Positions 23,138 to 34,480 of a stretch of 64,000 bases of DNA are shown one piece after another. The DNA comes from Ehretia macrophylla (lineage: Eukaryota; Streptophyta; Magnoliopsida; Boraginales; Ehretiaceae). The stretch spans positions 13,201,501 to 13,265,500 of the forward strand of contig CM075765.1 in assembly GCA_037974665.1 (NCBI GenBank). The letters run 5' to 3'. A program made the translations under genes and the position numbers. Position 1 is the stretch's first letter. Every line of letters begins with the position of its first letter. Below the pieces are notes generated by a model. That model had not been told where the DNA came from and made no database searches. It saw only the letters and a list, made by a program, of their open reading frames with translations.

Positions 23138-25553
23138 CAAGATCCTTCACTGAAAATTTTGTAGATATAACATTAATAGTACTGCGAATCAAGGTTGCTG
23201 AATTGCTAGTGATTACCAAATCGTCCATATAGACTAGTATGTAGATTAAGACTGATTTTGTAGCATACACAAATAAAGATGGATCCGATCTTATAGAACA
23301 AAATCCAAATGAGATAATGAAATTCTTCAGTTTAGTGTACCAGGCACGAGGTGCCTGTTTAAGACCATACAAAGATCGAGTAAGCAAACACACATGATGG
23401 GGTCTAGCTGAATCAATAAATCCCGGAGGCTGAGCCATGTAAACTGGTTCTGAGAGAAAACCATGGAGGAATGCATTGTTAACATCAAGCTGATGAATCG
23501 GCCAATCATTAGACATTGCAATAGTGAGGACAACACGAATAGTAGCCGACTTATATACGGGACTAAATGTTTCATGAAAGTCAATGTCGAGATTAAATTT
23601 GATCTGGAACCCTTTTGCAACTAATCTGGCCTTGTATCAATAATAGTGCCATCGGGATTAAGTTTGATCTGGAACACCCATTTACACCCAACAATATTCT
23701 GACTAGGCTCACAAAGAACAAGGGTCCAGGTAGAATTTTTCTCAAGAGCTTATAATTCATCAAGCATGACACGAGTTCATTCATCTAATTTTAACGCTTG
23801 TCTTGCTGTTCTTGGTTCAATTGAACAAGGGAAATGATGTGATGTTACATACAGTGTTGTCGCTGTGAGAGACAATTTTTGAATGGGCTTGAAAATATTG
23901 TTTTTAGCTCGTGTTTGCATTGAATGATTAGGTTGCAAAGGAACAACTTTAGAGATAGACATTAGCTATTGAGGTTCCTGCAAGCTAGTGGAGTTAAGAG
24001 TCAAGGCACCATGCTCAAGGGCTGGTGATGCCACTGTTGACGGGACGTGCTGTATTGAACTTGGCAATGACGCAATGGTAGGAGAAATACGTGACGAGGC
24101 TGAAGGAGACACGAAGGAAGTGGGGTGAACAACTTGAAGAGAATTGACGTGAGATCGAGGGGATATGTCGTTAGTACTTGGCAAGGAGAAATTAGAGGGG
24201 ATAACAGTAGACCCTGGGAATGGATGACAAATACGCGAAACAGGAGGATTGAGGTTTGGCTGAAACTGAATGTGGTCAATTGGCTTATGGGTAGTAGGTG
24301 TAACGATTGACTGATGCAACTCATTACTTGGCTTATCGAAGTGAAGGGAGTTAGGTAGATCACACCACTGAGACACAGTTTTGGCATTAACATGGGGGAT
24401 AGGTGATAAAAAAGATGGAAATATGGACTCAACAAACCTCACGTGATGTGAGTAGTGAAACTTGTGTGATGGTGGTTCGTAGCAAGTGAAGGCATTGTGG
24501 ACAGTTGAGTAACCAAGAAAGATGCATGGTTTTGACTTGGGTTCGAGTTTGTGTTGAGCATAAGGACGCAACCAAGGGTAACAGAGATACCTAAAGATGC
24601 GCAATTTGGAATAGTTAGGTTGTTGTTTAAAAAGGACAATGTATGGACATTTGCCTTGTAACAGTGGTGTGGGGTGATGATTTATCAGGTAAGTCGCTGT
24701 TTGGAAAGCAAAGGACCAAAACGAGAGAGAAATGTTAGCACGGTGTAGTAGTGCTAGTCTACTCTCAACGATATGATGATGACAGTGCTCAGCAGAAGTA
24801 ACATGTTCGGGCGTCTATGACGGAGAAATAAGGTGTTGAATTCCATGATATAAGGAGACCGTTTTGAGACCTTGATATTCTGTGCCCCCATCAAAGTAGA
24901 TGGTGGCAATTGAGGTACAAAACTACTTCTCAACCATGGTCTTAAATGTGTTGAATATAGAAAAAACATCACTTTTAGAAACAAGAGGATAAAGCCAGGT
25001 AACTTCGTGAAATGATCAACAAAGACAATGTAGTATAAAAAATCATTTATTGATCGAATTGGGGACGGACCTCATACATCAGTAAATAGTAATTCTAGAG
25101 GACGAGAACTAGACAAACTAGACACGCCGAAGGGCAATTTATGACTTTTATTGACATGACACGACTCACAAACTTGAAATCTAGGGGTGGGAAGAGTACA
25201 AACATCTTTGTTTGCGACTAACATTTGAAGAACTTTGGAGGAGGGATGCGCTAAGCGATCATGCCAGGTACCAGTAGAAGCACGAACACCAACAAGCGCT
25301 TGCTTTGAGAGAGAGGCAACGTTACCAGCAGACCATTCAAACACATTGTTCTGACTCTGACCACCACGAGAGGTGCCCCCGTGGAGAGATCTTTAACAGA
25401 AAAAGAGCAGGGATTAAACTCAATTGCAAGATTATTGTTCTTACAAAATTGATTCACAAAAATTAAATTTCGGTGCATATGAGGAACACAAAGAACATTA
25501 GATAATTTGAACGAATGAGTAGTAGTAGACAATTGAGTTTGACTTGTATGATA
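23138..25553 (-). pseudogene. copia pol, 5' part: protease tail, integrase, RT start
   Basis: Starting beside the primer site the minus strand enters directly at the protease end (LSNVLCVPHMHRNLIFVNQF, about 25420-25500), so gag and the protease active site are gone. Next come a pre-integrase zinc region (W-H-D-R-L-A-H-P-S, C-E-S-C) at 25344-25072, a frameshifted integrase core (about 25070-24605), an integrase C-terminal region with P-C-I-F-L-G-Y-S near 24510-24530, and RT from about 23620 with [22 protein letters not shown] and the catalytic YMDD at 23220-23231. The RT ends at V-K-D-L-G-N, exactly at the Athila target duplication. Confidence 0.88.
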
Positions 25554-25565
25554 GCTTTGATACCA
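25554..25565 (-). other. Primer binding site of the copia element
   Basis: Minus strand TGGTATCAAAGC, one base from the usual plant initiator-Met site TGGTATCAGAGC. It abuts the 5' LTR. Confidence 0.85.
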
Positions 25566-25764
25566 TATAGAAGAACACAACAAGTGCGTAGAAAACTTGT
25601 ATTCATTACTGTAATCAAGTAATTAATTTATACAACTGAGTAAGCAACAATACAGATAACAACAAGCCATGAAATATGGAAATACAAAATGACAAAAGGT
25701 TATCTACTGCGCTTAGGAGGATAAAGAGGAGAACATCGTCTTCGATTAGGTCTCTTCCTTAATA
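25566..25764 (-). repeat. 5' LTR of the copia element
   Basis: 199 bp, TATTAAGG...TTCTATA on the minus strand, followed by the GTGGT duplication at 25765-25769. Confidence 0.87.
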
Positions 25765-25769
25765 GTGGT

Positions 25770-26414
25770 CCAGTTGTAAAGGGGGTTAAATCATTTTTAC
25801 ATGATCTCGGGTATGACACTCTCTACTGCTCTGGAATTTTGTCCTTATCTGACTTGATCATGTGTGAGGGCTCACCGTTGCTACGGGGGTTTACTAGTTA
25901 ATGGTCAAGTTTCGCTGGATAATTCGATGGTCGAATTCTACCAATTGAGTTCCCATATCATCCAAAAAAAAGAAAACGACAAACATAATGAAAAATGTAA
26001 ACTAGTTGAAGTGCAGAATGCTGGGCCTAGTAGCGTGAACTCGTGACCCTATTTAAGTTGTTTGAATGGGATTGCAAGCATGCTAGCCTAAGGGTGGGTA
26101 TTTCTTCTCTAAACACGCTTTGAACTATGGCCTATGGGTGAGCCACTAACCTAATGAAACCTTAGAATGGGCTGTTCCAGCATGTTTCCTCATTTTCTTT
26201 CATCTTTTCCAACTTCAGCTTTTGTTCTAGCATATTAAAAGGTAACTCACAAGGAGTCGTCATGTTTTATTATTGATGATAAGAAATATAAGCTTCTATT
26301 ATAAAATGAATTAGTATTAAGTTAAGTAATTCATGAGTTTATATGTTGATCTCAGTGTTCATGGTTTTTTCATATGAGATAATTATATATTCTAGCAATT
26401 TTCTCCTTTTATAT
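25770..26414. other. Sequence between two copia elements
   Basis: The plus strand is open from the copia junction to 25899 (PVVKGVKSFLHDLGYDTLYC...), protein-like but unrecognised, perhaps a host exon hit by the copia insertion. Part of 26276-26345 resembles the TRIM-like repeat at 33050-33120. Confidence 0.35.
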
Positions 26415-26419
26415 AAGGT

Positions 26420-27257
26420 TGTTAATGTTTGGCCTCTTAATCAATTTGATAATTAAACAAATTAACTAAGTAAACTTGTAGGAAAATAAATATGTTGTAA
26501 CAAATGTAAGGACACAGAAATTTTAATGTGGTTCAAACAACTAGGTCTACGTCTACGCGGCCACTCCCTGGCCAACAAACCAATCCACTAAGTTTCAAGA
26601 GATTACAGACACCAATGGAACTTACGCAATTGAAGACTCCCTTTTAACCCTTGCTGCCTAGGTGTAAGACTCCCTTAGTAGATTCTCTACTTTGGCGAGC
26701 TCCCCTCAACTTACAAAGTTCTCTCCCGAGAACACACATTTTTCTCCCGAAGAATGAATACTAAAAACATAATAAAAAGAGTCTTGAAACTCTAGATAGA
26801 TTGATCAATACATTTGTCTAAAACAGGCCGTGTTGCAACACTAACTAAAACATTCAGTATACTATGTTACACAATATGTTGCAACACGACATGACACAGA
26901 CAGCCTACAACTAACTCACGATTATGCTCCTTATTTTCAGCTCATTACTCGCGTACTTCAGCTGAGAATTGAGACGCCTATTTATGAAGCTTGGTGCATA
27001 TGTCGAGTATAGGTAGGAGTGTCTTCAAGTTGATCTCTTTAGCATAAGAGTTCTTGTTAGCTTGAACATTATCACCTTATCACCTTATCCCCAAAGATGT
27101 AGGAACTCTTCATAGCATAAACTCTATTTGAACTTGGACTCTTCATGGCAACTTACCTGCACAACCAAAATTCTACAAGCAATATTCACACAATAATATC
27201 CATAATTTTTGCTAAAACATAGCCAATAATAAAATTAATTAAAATTAGATCTTGACA
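26420..27257 (-). repeat. 3' LTR of the SIRE-like element
   Basis: 838 bp. A polypurine tract AGCCAAAGGGGGAGAT (minus strand) lies at 27258-27273. Confidence 0.9.
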
Positions 27258-27273
27258 ATCTCCCCCTTTGGCT

Positions 27274-28954
27274 TTGTTTTGGCAAAAATTCACAAGCAAT
27301 GGTTAGTATAACATTCAGCCAAGTCTACCATCAAAATAGGCAGTGTAACACATAATGTAGCAATGTAGCAAAGCATAAATCAAACCATGTAGCAGTGTAG
27401 CAAAGTATAAATCAAACCATATAATCAAATCATGCATAAACCATCAAAAAGTAAACCAAACCATTGTCTTGTGTCATCCCCTTTGACAAAATAAACCAAA
27501 GCAGTAGAATAGAGTATCAGAGCAATAGAAGCATAACATAAAACATCAAACCGAAATATGAACCCAGAACAAAGTAGTAGAATTTAAACATAGCACAGTA
27601 TCAGAGCAATAATCATCAAGCAAATGAACGTTCAAACAGCAGATTTGGAGACGAAAATCTATTGTCCTTCCATCAACTTCTCAAGATCAGCCTTGATCTT
27701 CTGCTAGTTTGCTCTAACAGTGGCTTGATCAGTGCGCAACTCATGGATTTCACTCTGAAGTTTTTGCACTTGTTGCAACAGCGCATCAGAAGTTGTTGCA
27801 GGAGTTGGTCCAACATTTCCTTCAGTTCGAGGCTCCCCCTGAATATCAACTTAGCTTTCAAGAAACCTGTAAAATAATGCCTTAGCAATTTCTCAAGAAG
27901 ATGAAGTGGTGAGTAGATAATAGACGGGAGAAATCTGTATGAGAGAAAAAGAAACATTAGATTAGCAAACTTTATAGAAGAAAGAGTTTTTCAATGATTA
28001 GAGTGCTAGAGTTAATAAAAAAACAATGAGACACAAGTTTATTGAGACTCAAACTCTCTTAAAGAGTCATAACTTTTTAACTCAACAATGCCACACATAT
28101 CTTCCATTTCATTAATCAGATTTGGCACCAAAACAAAACTTATATTCCCATTTTTTTCTTTTTCCACGACACAAGTATAGTGAGAGAAATTATTTCAGTA
28201 TATGTTGTAACATTACTTCTCCAATCATTCACTTAAGCACTCAAACTTATGAATTATTTCTCAAACATAAAACAATGAATGTCACACAAAATCCACATTG
28301 ATTGTGATGTCATCAACAAGAAATCAGATATATTCAATATTGAAATCACACAAGAATTTATAACTTGAACCATGTGTGTGTGTGAAAGTTATATAAAGAT
28401 CTTTCTTGAAATTCCTCAGAATTAGGATTTGCAAGATTTAGAATTTAAAACAACCTGATCGTCTAATCACATTGCAAACAAATTTTTTTTTTGTTTTCCA
28501 AATGAATATTGGACTTGGTAGCTTTCACTCTAGAACCTTCAATCTGGTCTAGGTACCTTTTTTCAGATCTCTACTTTTTCCCTTTTTTTGTTTGTTTTTT
28601 TTTTTTCTCTTTTTTTTTATATCTTTTTCCCTTTCATGAGTGAATAGAGTACATGAATGGATAAAGAGACTTCTCTTTATATCCAGAGTCACTAGGAAGT
28701 TCGCAAATCATTAAAATCAGTTTCTCAATCAGATCAAAATATAGTGTGCACAAGAAGTATGGTTCAAATAATAAATCTCAAGTTGATTTAATTATTAAAC
28801 TTTCACATCTTTTGAGACTTATCACTTTCTTGGTTCAATGCATGTGCCAACATTAATTGGTACAAATACCAATAGCTTTTCTCAAAACTTCAAATTTCAC
28901 AGAGTCAAGTGCCTTAATGAAAATGTTTGCTAGCTGATGTTTTGTTGCAACATA
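27274..28954 (-). other. Post-pol region of the SIRE-like element
   Basis: Mostly non-coding, with T-rich stretches at 28480-28630. SIRE elements often carry an additional env-like frame here; only the remnant listed separately was found. Confidence 0.55.
27659..27840 (-). pseudogene. Coiled-coil remnant of a SIRE extra ORF
   Basis: One minus-strand frame reads GNVGPTPATTSDALLQQVQK, then a heptad-like L-x-x-E-I-H-E-L-R stretch, an in-frame TAG, and K-A-D-L-E-K-L-M-E-G-Q before a second TAG at 27659-27661. SIRE ORF2 proteins are described as having coiled-coil segments. No transmembrane segment is visible. Identification is by position and composition only. Confidence 0.5.
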
Positions 28955-29431
28955 TTATAGAACAACCTTTTTTGTTTCAACAAATTCACGAATAAAATGA
29001 TGTCGTATATCAATGTGCTTAGTTCGTGAATGTTGCACAGGGTTTTTAGAAATGTTTATGGCACTAGTATTATCACAAAACATAGTTAATACTCCCTGTT
29101 CAATACCATAGTCTTCCAACATTTGATTCATTTGCTTCACAAATTCATCGGCCTTGCTTTTAGATGTAGTACCAAAAACTTTATCATCTACATAAATTTT
29201 TGCAATCAAAATCCCTGAACCAAATTTCTTAATGAATAGAGTTTTATCAATTCCCCCTCTCTTGTAGCCTTTTTCAAGTTGTGAGGTAAAGCATACATAT
29301 CTGACCATTTCCCTATAGTTTACCCTAGGCTTACCTCGAGTTTTGACCCCTTCATGAATGGAGCCAATAACATATTCTACTGAGTGATTTTTGTGAACAT
29401 GAGCAAGTGGTTCCTGAGTTTTTGACTGCAA
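28955..29431 (-). pseudogene. SIRE-like RT/RNase H with in-frame deletions
   Basis: A single 158-codon frame joins parts that are far apart in normal SIRE pol: the pre-RT region (N-Y-R-E-M-V-R-Y-V-C-F-T-S-Q), then R-G-G-I-D-K-T-L-F-I-K-K, the catalytic Y-V-D-D, and then directly the RNase H end (M-L-E-D-Y-G-I, F-C-D-N-T-S-A-I-N-I-S-K-N-P, H-S-R-T-K-H-I-D-I-R-H-H-F). Most of the RT fingers/palm and the first half of RNase H are missing, yet the frame stays open. It cannot encode an active enzyme. Confidence 0.88.
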
Positions 29432-29536
29432 ATTACTGCTTCCAAAAGTTTTTGATTTTTTCAGATTTGTTGTACCTCTTGTTGCATCAACATTTGAAAC
29501 ATCGTCGCTGGTTGCTTCACCTATTGTTACGACATC

Positions 29537-30880
29537 TTACGCAACAGGATTGGTTTCCATACAGTTAACATCATCTTCTGAATCATCTGCTGCAATTTGT
29601 TTGAAATCATTAATCACAACATCAGCAGATTCCATAATAGTTCTAGTGGCCAAGTTAAACACCCTAAAAGCTCGATTATTTTTGGCATATCCAAAAAAAA
29701 TACCTTTCTCACTTTTTGCATCGAACTTACCTTTTGCCTCTTTATCATTCAGAATATAGCACATACTTCCAAAAATATGAAAGTAACTAAGTGAGGGTTT
29801 CCTATCTTTCCAGATTTCATATGGAGTTTTGCATGTACCTGATCTAAGATAAACTCGATTTATTGTGTGACATACTGTATTAATCGTTTCATCCCAAAAC
29901 CTATGAGGGATGTTCTTTTCATTTAGCATGACTCGAGCCATCACCTGAAGAACCCTATTCTTTCTTTCAACTACACCATTTTGTTGTGGTGTTTTTGGTG
30001 TTGAAAACTCATGTGCTATTCCTTGTTCAATGCAAAATTCAGAAAATGCAAAGTTTTCAAATTCCCTATCATGATCACTTTTTATTCTAACAATCTTTCC
30101 TATGTTGTATCTTTTCTCTGTTTTTAACCTTAAGCACAATTTTTTGAATGCATCAAATGTGTCAGATTTTTCTATAATAAAATCTACCCAAGTATATCTA
30201 GAAAAATCATCAACACATACAAAAACATACATTTTTCCACTAATACTTTCTGTTTGCGTTGGACCCATAAGATCCATATGTAACAGTTCCAGTGTCCTTT
30301 TGGTTGATATATGTTGCAACATTTTATGTGTTACCCTTACCTGCTTGCTGATCTGACATGGTCCGCACACCTTGAATTTTTTACAATTCAACTTTGGAAT
30401 ACCTTGCACTGCTCCTGTGTTTACAATCTTGTTAAGCATTTTATAATTTAAATGACCTAACTTTTGGTGCCAGATTTCAACTTTATCAAGTAAATTATTC
30501 TGACACAACAAAGTTTGTGCACATGGTGAGGTCAACATATAATTGACTGTCGATCTAGTTCCTGCAAGAACACAATTGTTAGCTTTATCAAACACTTGAC
30601 ACTCATCCTTGGTGAACTTGACAAATAACTCTTGATCGTATAGCTGACTAATGCTTATGAGATTTGCCTTCAATCCTTCAACATGAAGAACCTTCTTTAA
30701 TATTGGAAAACCTTTAATAGTAAGAGTTCTTTTCCCAAGAACTCGACTTTTCTTACCATTACCAAAAGTTACTTGACCTTCTGAGCAACTTTGATAATTT
30801 GTCAGCATACCACGATCTCCTGTCATATGTCTAGAACAACCACTATCAAAATACCACGAGTTAGTGGTACAAGCTTGTAA
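29537..30880 (-). pseudogene. SIRE-like protease and integrase
   Basis: Just upstream of the first Met, the minus strand at about 30840-30880 reads WYFDSGCSRHMTG, containing the copia protease D-S-G. An open frame of 429 codons (30826-29537) follows: protease tail, pre-integrase zinc region (W-H-Q-K-L-G-H-L-N near 30450, C-G-P-C near 30360), integrase core with H-M-D-L-M-G-P, S-D-H-D-R-E-F and N-G-V-V-E-R-K-N, and the SIRE-type end F-F-G-Y-A-K-N-N-R-A-F-R-V-F-N. This is the best-preserved transposon frame in the window; it ends in a stop before the RT. Confidence 0.9.
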
Positions 30881-31029
30881 TAAGGTGTAAGCAACTAGAC
30901 AAGTGTGTACAGATTTTCTTACCCAGATTTATTTCAAGTTCTATTGCGACAAATCGACTCTTACTTTTGGGGATTTCCTAGGCTTACCATAAAAGAAGGG
31001 ATTGACAAACATACCTCTTTTCAGATCAT

Positions 31030-31758
31030 CAATATACTTATAGCACTGTGGTCTGATATGTCTAAAAACGCTGCAGTAATGACAGATTGAACAAATCTAT
31101 TTCGCTTTTTTTATGATATTTTTGCCTTTGTCACAAGCGATGTTGCAATATGCAGTTCCAGCTTTGGCTCCTTAGTTTCTATGACAAAGATAGTTTTACC
31201 AGTTGAAGTACTTTCTTGGAACCCAAGTCCAGTATGATCTCCATTTGGCTTTTATATTGACAACATATGATCAATCTTCAAAGTACTTGAATTCATCATC
31301 TTTACATTTCGCTGAGTCTGTTTAAGCTCCAGTTGTAACTCTTCAACCTTCAGTTGACTCTTAGCTGCTTGGATCTGATGGTTTCTCACAGATTTTGTCA
31401 AATCAGTTTTTTGTTCCTCCAATTCATTGATCTTTTACTCTAGCTCTTGATTCTTCTTGCATACAATCAGCCATTTTTTGTACATCTCCTTGTATGTTTT
31501 CATGATTCCTTCTTCATCCAAATCATTATCACTCTCAGTTTCTGAAATCATGCTGCTTTCATCTGATAGCACATGTTCTGTTGTGGTCGTTGTTACAACG
31601 ACTAGTGCGATATCGGCTGAACCAGACTTTCTGTCCTGTTGCAATAGTGAATGCAACATAGTTGCTGGTATGTCCCGTGTCACTTTTAGAAGAATTATCT
31701 GAGTCTTCATCATGAGTTGTGTGTATACCTGCAAAAACAGCCAGAAAATCTTTCCCAA
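31030..31758 (-). pseudogene. SIRE-like gag, C-terminal remnant
   Basis: 31758-31435 reads into D-L-D-E-E-G-I-M-K-T-Y-K-E-M-Y-K-K-W-L, typical of the middle of SIRE gag. A CX2CX4HX4C zinc knuckle (CHYCSVFRHIRPQC) lies at 31043-31084. The N-terminal part that should fill the space after the primer site is missing. Stops interrupt the rest. Confidence 0.8.
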
Positions 31759-31786
31759 AGATCTAACTGAGTTAGTTCAGTAACCT

Positions 31787-31798
31787 GCTCTGATACCA
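31787..31798 (-). other. Primer binding site of the SIRE-like element
   Basis: Perfect TGGTATCAGAGC on the minus strand, 2 bp inside the 5' LTR. Confidence 0.9.
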
Positions 31799-31800
31799 AT

Positions 31801-32637
31801 TGTTAATTTCTGGCCTCTTAATCAATTTGATAATTAAACAAATTAACTAAGTAAACTTGCAGGAAAGTAAATATGTTGCAACAAATGTAAGAACACAGAA
31901 ATTTTAACGTGGTTCAACTAACTAGGTTTACGTCCATGCAGCTACTCCCTGGCCAACAAACCAATCCACTAAGTTTCAAGAGATTACAGACACCAATAGA
32001 ACTTACGCAATTGAAAACTCTCTCTTAACCCTTGCCGTCTAGGTGTAAGACTCCCTTAGTAGATTCTCTAGTTTAGCGAGCTCTCCTCGACTTACAAAAT
32101 TCTCTCCCGAAACACACCTTCTTCTCCCGAAGAATGAATACTAAAAACATAATAAAAAGAGTCTTGAAACTCTAGATGGATTGGTCAATACATTTGTCTA
32201 AAACAGACCGTATTGCAACACTAATTAAAACATTCAGTATACTCTGTTACACAATATGTTGCAACACGACATGACATAGACAGCCTACAACTAACTCACT
32301 ATTATGCTTCTTATTTTCAACTCACTGCTCGCCCACTTCAGCTGAGAATTGAGACTCCTATTTATGAAACTTGATGCAGATGTCGAGTATGGGTACGAGT
32401 ATCTTCAAGTTGATCTATTTAGCATAAGAGTTCTTGTTAGCTTGAACATTATCATCTTATCACCTTATCCTCAAAGATGTAGTTACTCTTCATAGCATAA
32501 ACTCTATTTGAACTTGGACTCTTCATGGCAACTTACCTGCACAATCAAAATTCTACACGCAATATCCACACAATAATATCCATAATTTTTGCTAAAACAT
32601 AGCCAATAATAAAATTAATTAAAATAAGATCTTAACA
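31801..32637 (-). repeat. 5' LTR of the SIRE-like element
   Basis: 837 bp, near-identical in layout to 26420-27257 with scattered substitutions. Confidence 0.9.
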
Positions 32638-32949
32638 GAGGTTATTTCTCTAGTACCAGTCCCTAATCCAACAGTCTCTTTTTCCTGTGAGTGTAAGTTC
32701 TCTTTGGAGTTCTGGGCCAAGAGCTGTAGGAGTAGTTTCTAGGGCCTTTTTTGCTATTGCCATTGTCCCAGGAGGGGAATAGCTCATAGCTCAAATATAC
32801 AATTACAAAAAAGTTGAGCTCTTATATATAATAAGGGGTTGGTACATTAGGGAATTGGATGGTTTTCCCTTGGCTTTCCAGGAATTCTTTTGATTAGGAC
32901 TATTAAGCTTTTTCACATAGGATTCATGATTAATTATTAAAGGCGCATT

Positions 32950-33310
32950 TATGAGATATAAGAAGTAGTTTTAGATCTCAAATAGCAATGTACCTGAAAC
33001 AAGATCGGGTCGAATGTGAATGAACAAAATTAGATCAAGGACCAGCTCTGATACTATAATAAGAAATATCGGGTTCTATTTTAAAACAATTGGTATTAGA
33101 TAAAGTAATTTAGAATCTTATATGATGATCTTGAATAGCTGCATACCTGAAACAAGAATGGGTTCAATGTAGATAAATAAAATTAAACCATGGCTCAACT
33201 TTGATACCATAATAAGAGGTTTTAGGTTCCATCCTAAAATAATTGATATTTGGTAGAGTAATTTGTAATCTCATATGCATGTTTTTTTTTTGTAACATCT
33301 CATATGCATG
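32950..33310 (-). repeat. Tandem TRIM-like relic, period about 153 bp
   Basis: TACCTGAAACAAGA starts at 32991 and again at 33144, with similar text after both. Each unit holds a degraded initiator-Met primer site on the minus strand (near 33040-33055 and 33193-33208) next to AATAAGA-x-x-TTTTAGGTTCC-like LTR text. This is the pattern left by LTR-internal-LTR tandem copies of a small TRIM. Confidence 0.55.
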
Positions 33311-33312
33311 TT
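33268..33312 (-). mobile_element. Micro-retroinsertion, 16-bp TSD
   Basis: ATCTCATATGCATGTT occurs exactly at 33268-33283 and 33297-33312. Between them are 13 nt reading GTTAC plus A8 on the minus strand. Confidence 0.85.
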
Positions 33313-33517
33313 GGTCTTGCTATTTATAATTTATTTATATGGGACAATTGCATTTTTCAATAATTAAGTAGATGATGTGGATATTTGCTGTATTCTTCAT
33401 CAATTAAGCGGATGGTGTGGATAAGACATTGTTGAATATGTTTGTTCTAAGTTTCTTTTGTCTTCTAAAACTTCATCGATTACCATAGGCCTATCATGAT
33501 GGATGGAATTAAGCTCT

Positions 33518-33565
33518 TATATTACGAAAATTATTATTATTTTTGAGTCAAAATATATATTACGA
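33518..33565 (-). mobile_element. Possible micro-retroinsertion, 10-bp TSD
   Basis: TATATTACGA at 33518-33527 and 33556-33565 flanks 28 nt that read on the minus strand as TTTTGACTC followed by A-rich (AAT) repeats. Confidence 0.5.
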
Positions 33566-34480
33566 GAAATTTCCATTGGAGAGCTCTTTGCCATTGCTTT
33601 CATTTTTTGGGGGCTGAAACGCCTAGAGTGCGAATCAAGTACCTTTTTTATTTTTTAATTATAAATATAACAGAGGTTGAAGTCGTTGTTTAAACTCAGA
33701 ACTCTCTTATTACAACAAGTTACTACCCAATCAGTTTCGTGGGTCATCTTATTTTTTATTTTTATTTTTTATTATAAGTACTTTTGAATGTTGGAAGGAG
33801 ATAGCATTCACCACAACTTAGGGAAAAGGAATGAAGTTCTCTATTTTGACAGGAAAAAGAAAAAAAAAATGAAAACAAAACAGAAACAAGACGAGGATTA
33901 ATTTTACGCTTTTCTAGGTTGAATTCAAACCTTCACCGAAATAGCCTACTCCATAATTGCATAGTGTATTCTTTTAAACTTCAAACATGTAAGACAATGA
34001 CAACGTGTTGAATATAATTAAAAATAAAAGAAAATGACAAGGAGTTTAAAATCATGTGTTTTTGTCAACAGTTGCCGTGATGGTTCAAGTTGTGAATCTA
34101 ATTACAATGTTACTATTACACCCCAAGTTTAAAACCCTAAATGTGTAAATTAAGTTATAGACTTAAAAATAACGTAAAATTATTAGCCCAACTTACTATT
34201 TAAATCACAATATTTAGTAAAAATTACTCACCGATGTGGGACATTCCGACCACAAAATTCAATCTCTGACTATTAAACACTCTTCATCCTTTGCTGGTCC
34301 TGCTCTATATTTCATATTGCTTTGAAAATGTGAGAAACGCTAAGAAATGTGTAATAGAACATCATGCTGCATTATTAGTGATAACATAAATTAATATGTT
34401 TTGTTGCATCATTGCCACAAAGAAAAGTCTTGTTTGGTGTAACTTATTTTTGTTAACCTTTAGCTATTAGCTTAATATAA

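Larger units (their letters stand above)
10651..25764 (-). mobile_element. Degraded Ty1/copia element interrupted by an Athila-like element
   Basis: Short LTRs (10651-10850, 25566-25764) lie in matching 5-bp duplications (GTGGT on the plus strand at 10646-10650 and 25765-25769). Inside the right LTR is an initiator-Met-type primer site, TGGTATCAAAGC on the minus strand. The pol order on the minus strand is protease tail, integrase, RT, RNase H, as in copia. After subtracting the nested Athila-like element it is only about 3.7 kb, short for copia because gag and most of protease are missing. LTR termini are TA...TA, not the usual TG...CA. Frames are broken many times. Confidence 0.9.
26420..32637 (-). 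mobile_element. SIRE-like Ty1/copia retrotransposon, internally deleted
   Basis: LTRs 26420-27257 and 31801-32637 (TGTTAAGATC... to ...AATTAACA on the minus strand). The primer site is a perfect TGGTATCAGAGC. The target duplication is AAGGT/GAGGT, one mismatch. Minus-strand order is gag piece with zinc knuckle, protease, integrase, shortened RT/RNase H, then a 1.7-kb tail with a coiled-coil-like frame. Domain sequences and the long tail fit the SIRE/Maximus group. At 6.2 kb it is well short of a full-length SIRE; gag, RT and RNase H are visibly cut down. Confidence 0.9.
32643..34471. other. Non-coding stretch with TRIM-like repeats and two micro-insertions
   Basis: No gene recognised. It contains the tandem TRIM-like repeat at 32950-33310 and A-tailed insertions at 33284 and 33528. 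The rest is AT-rich. Confidence 0.5.
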
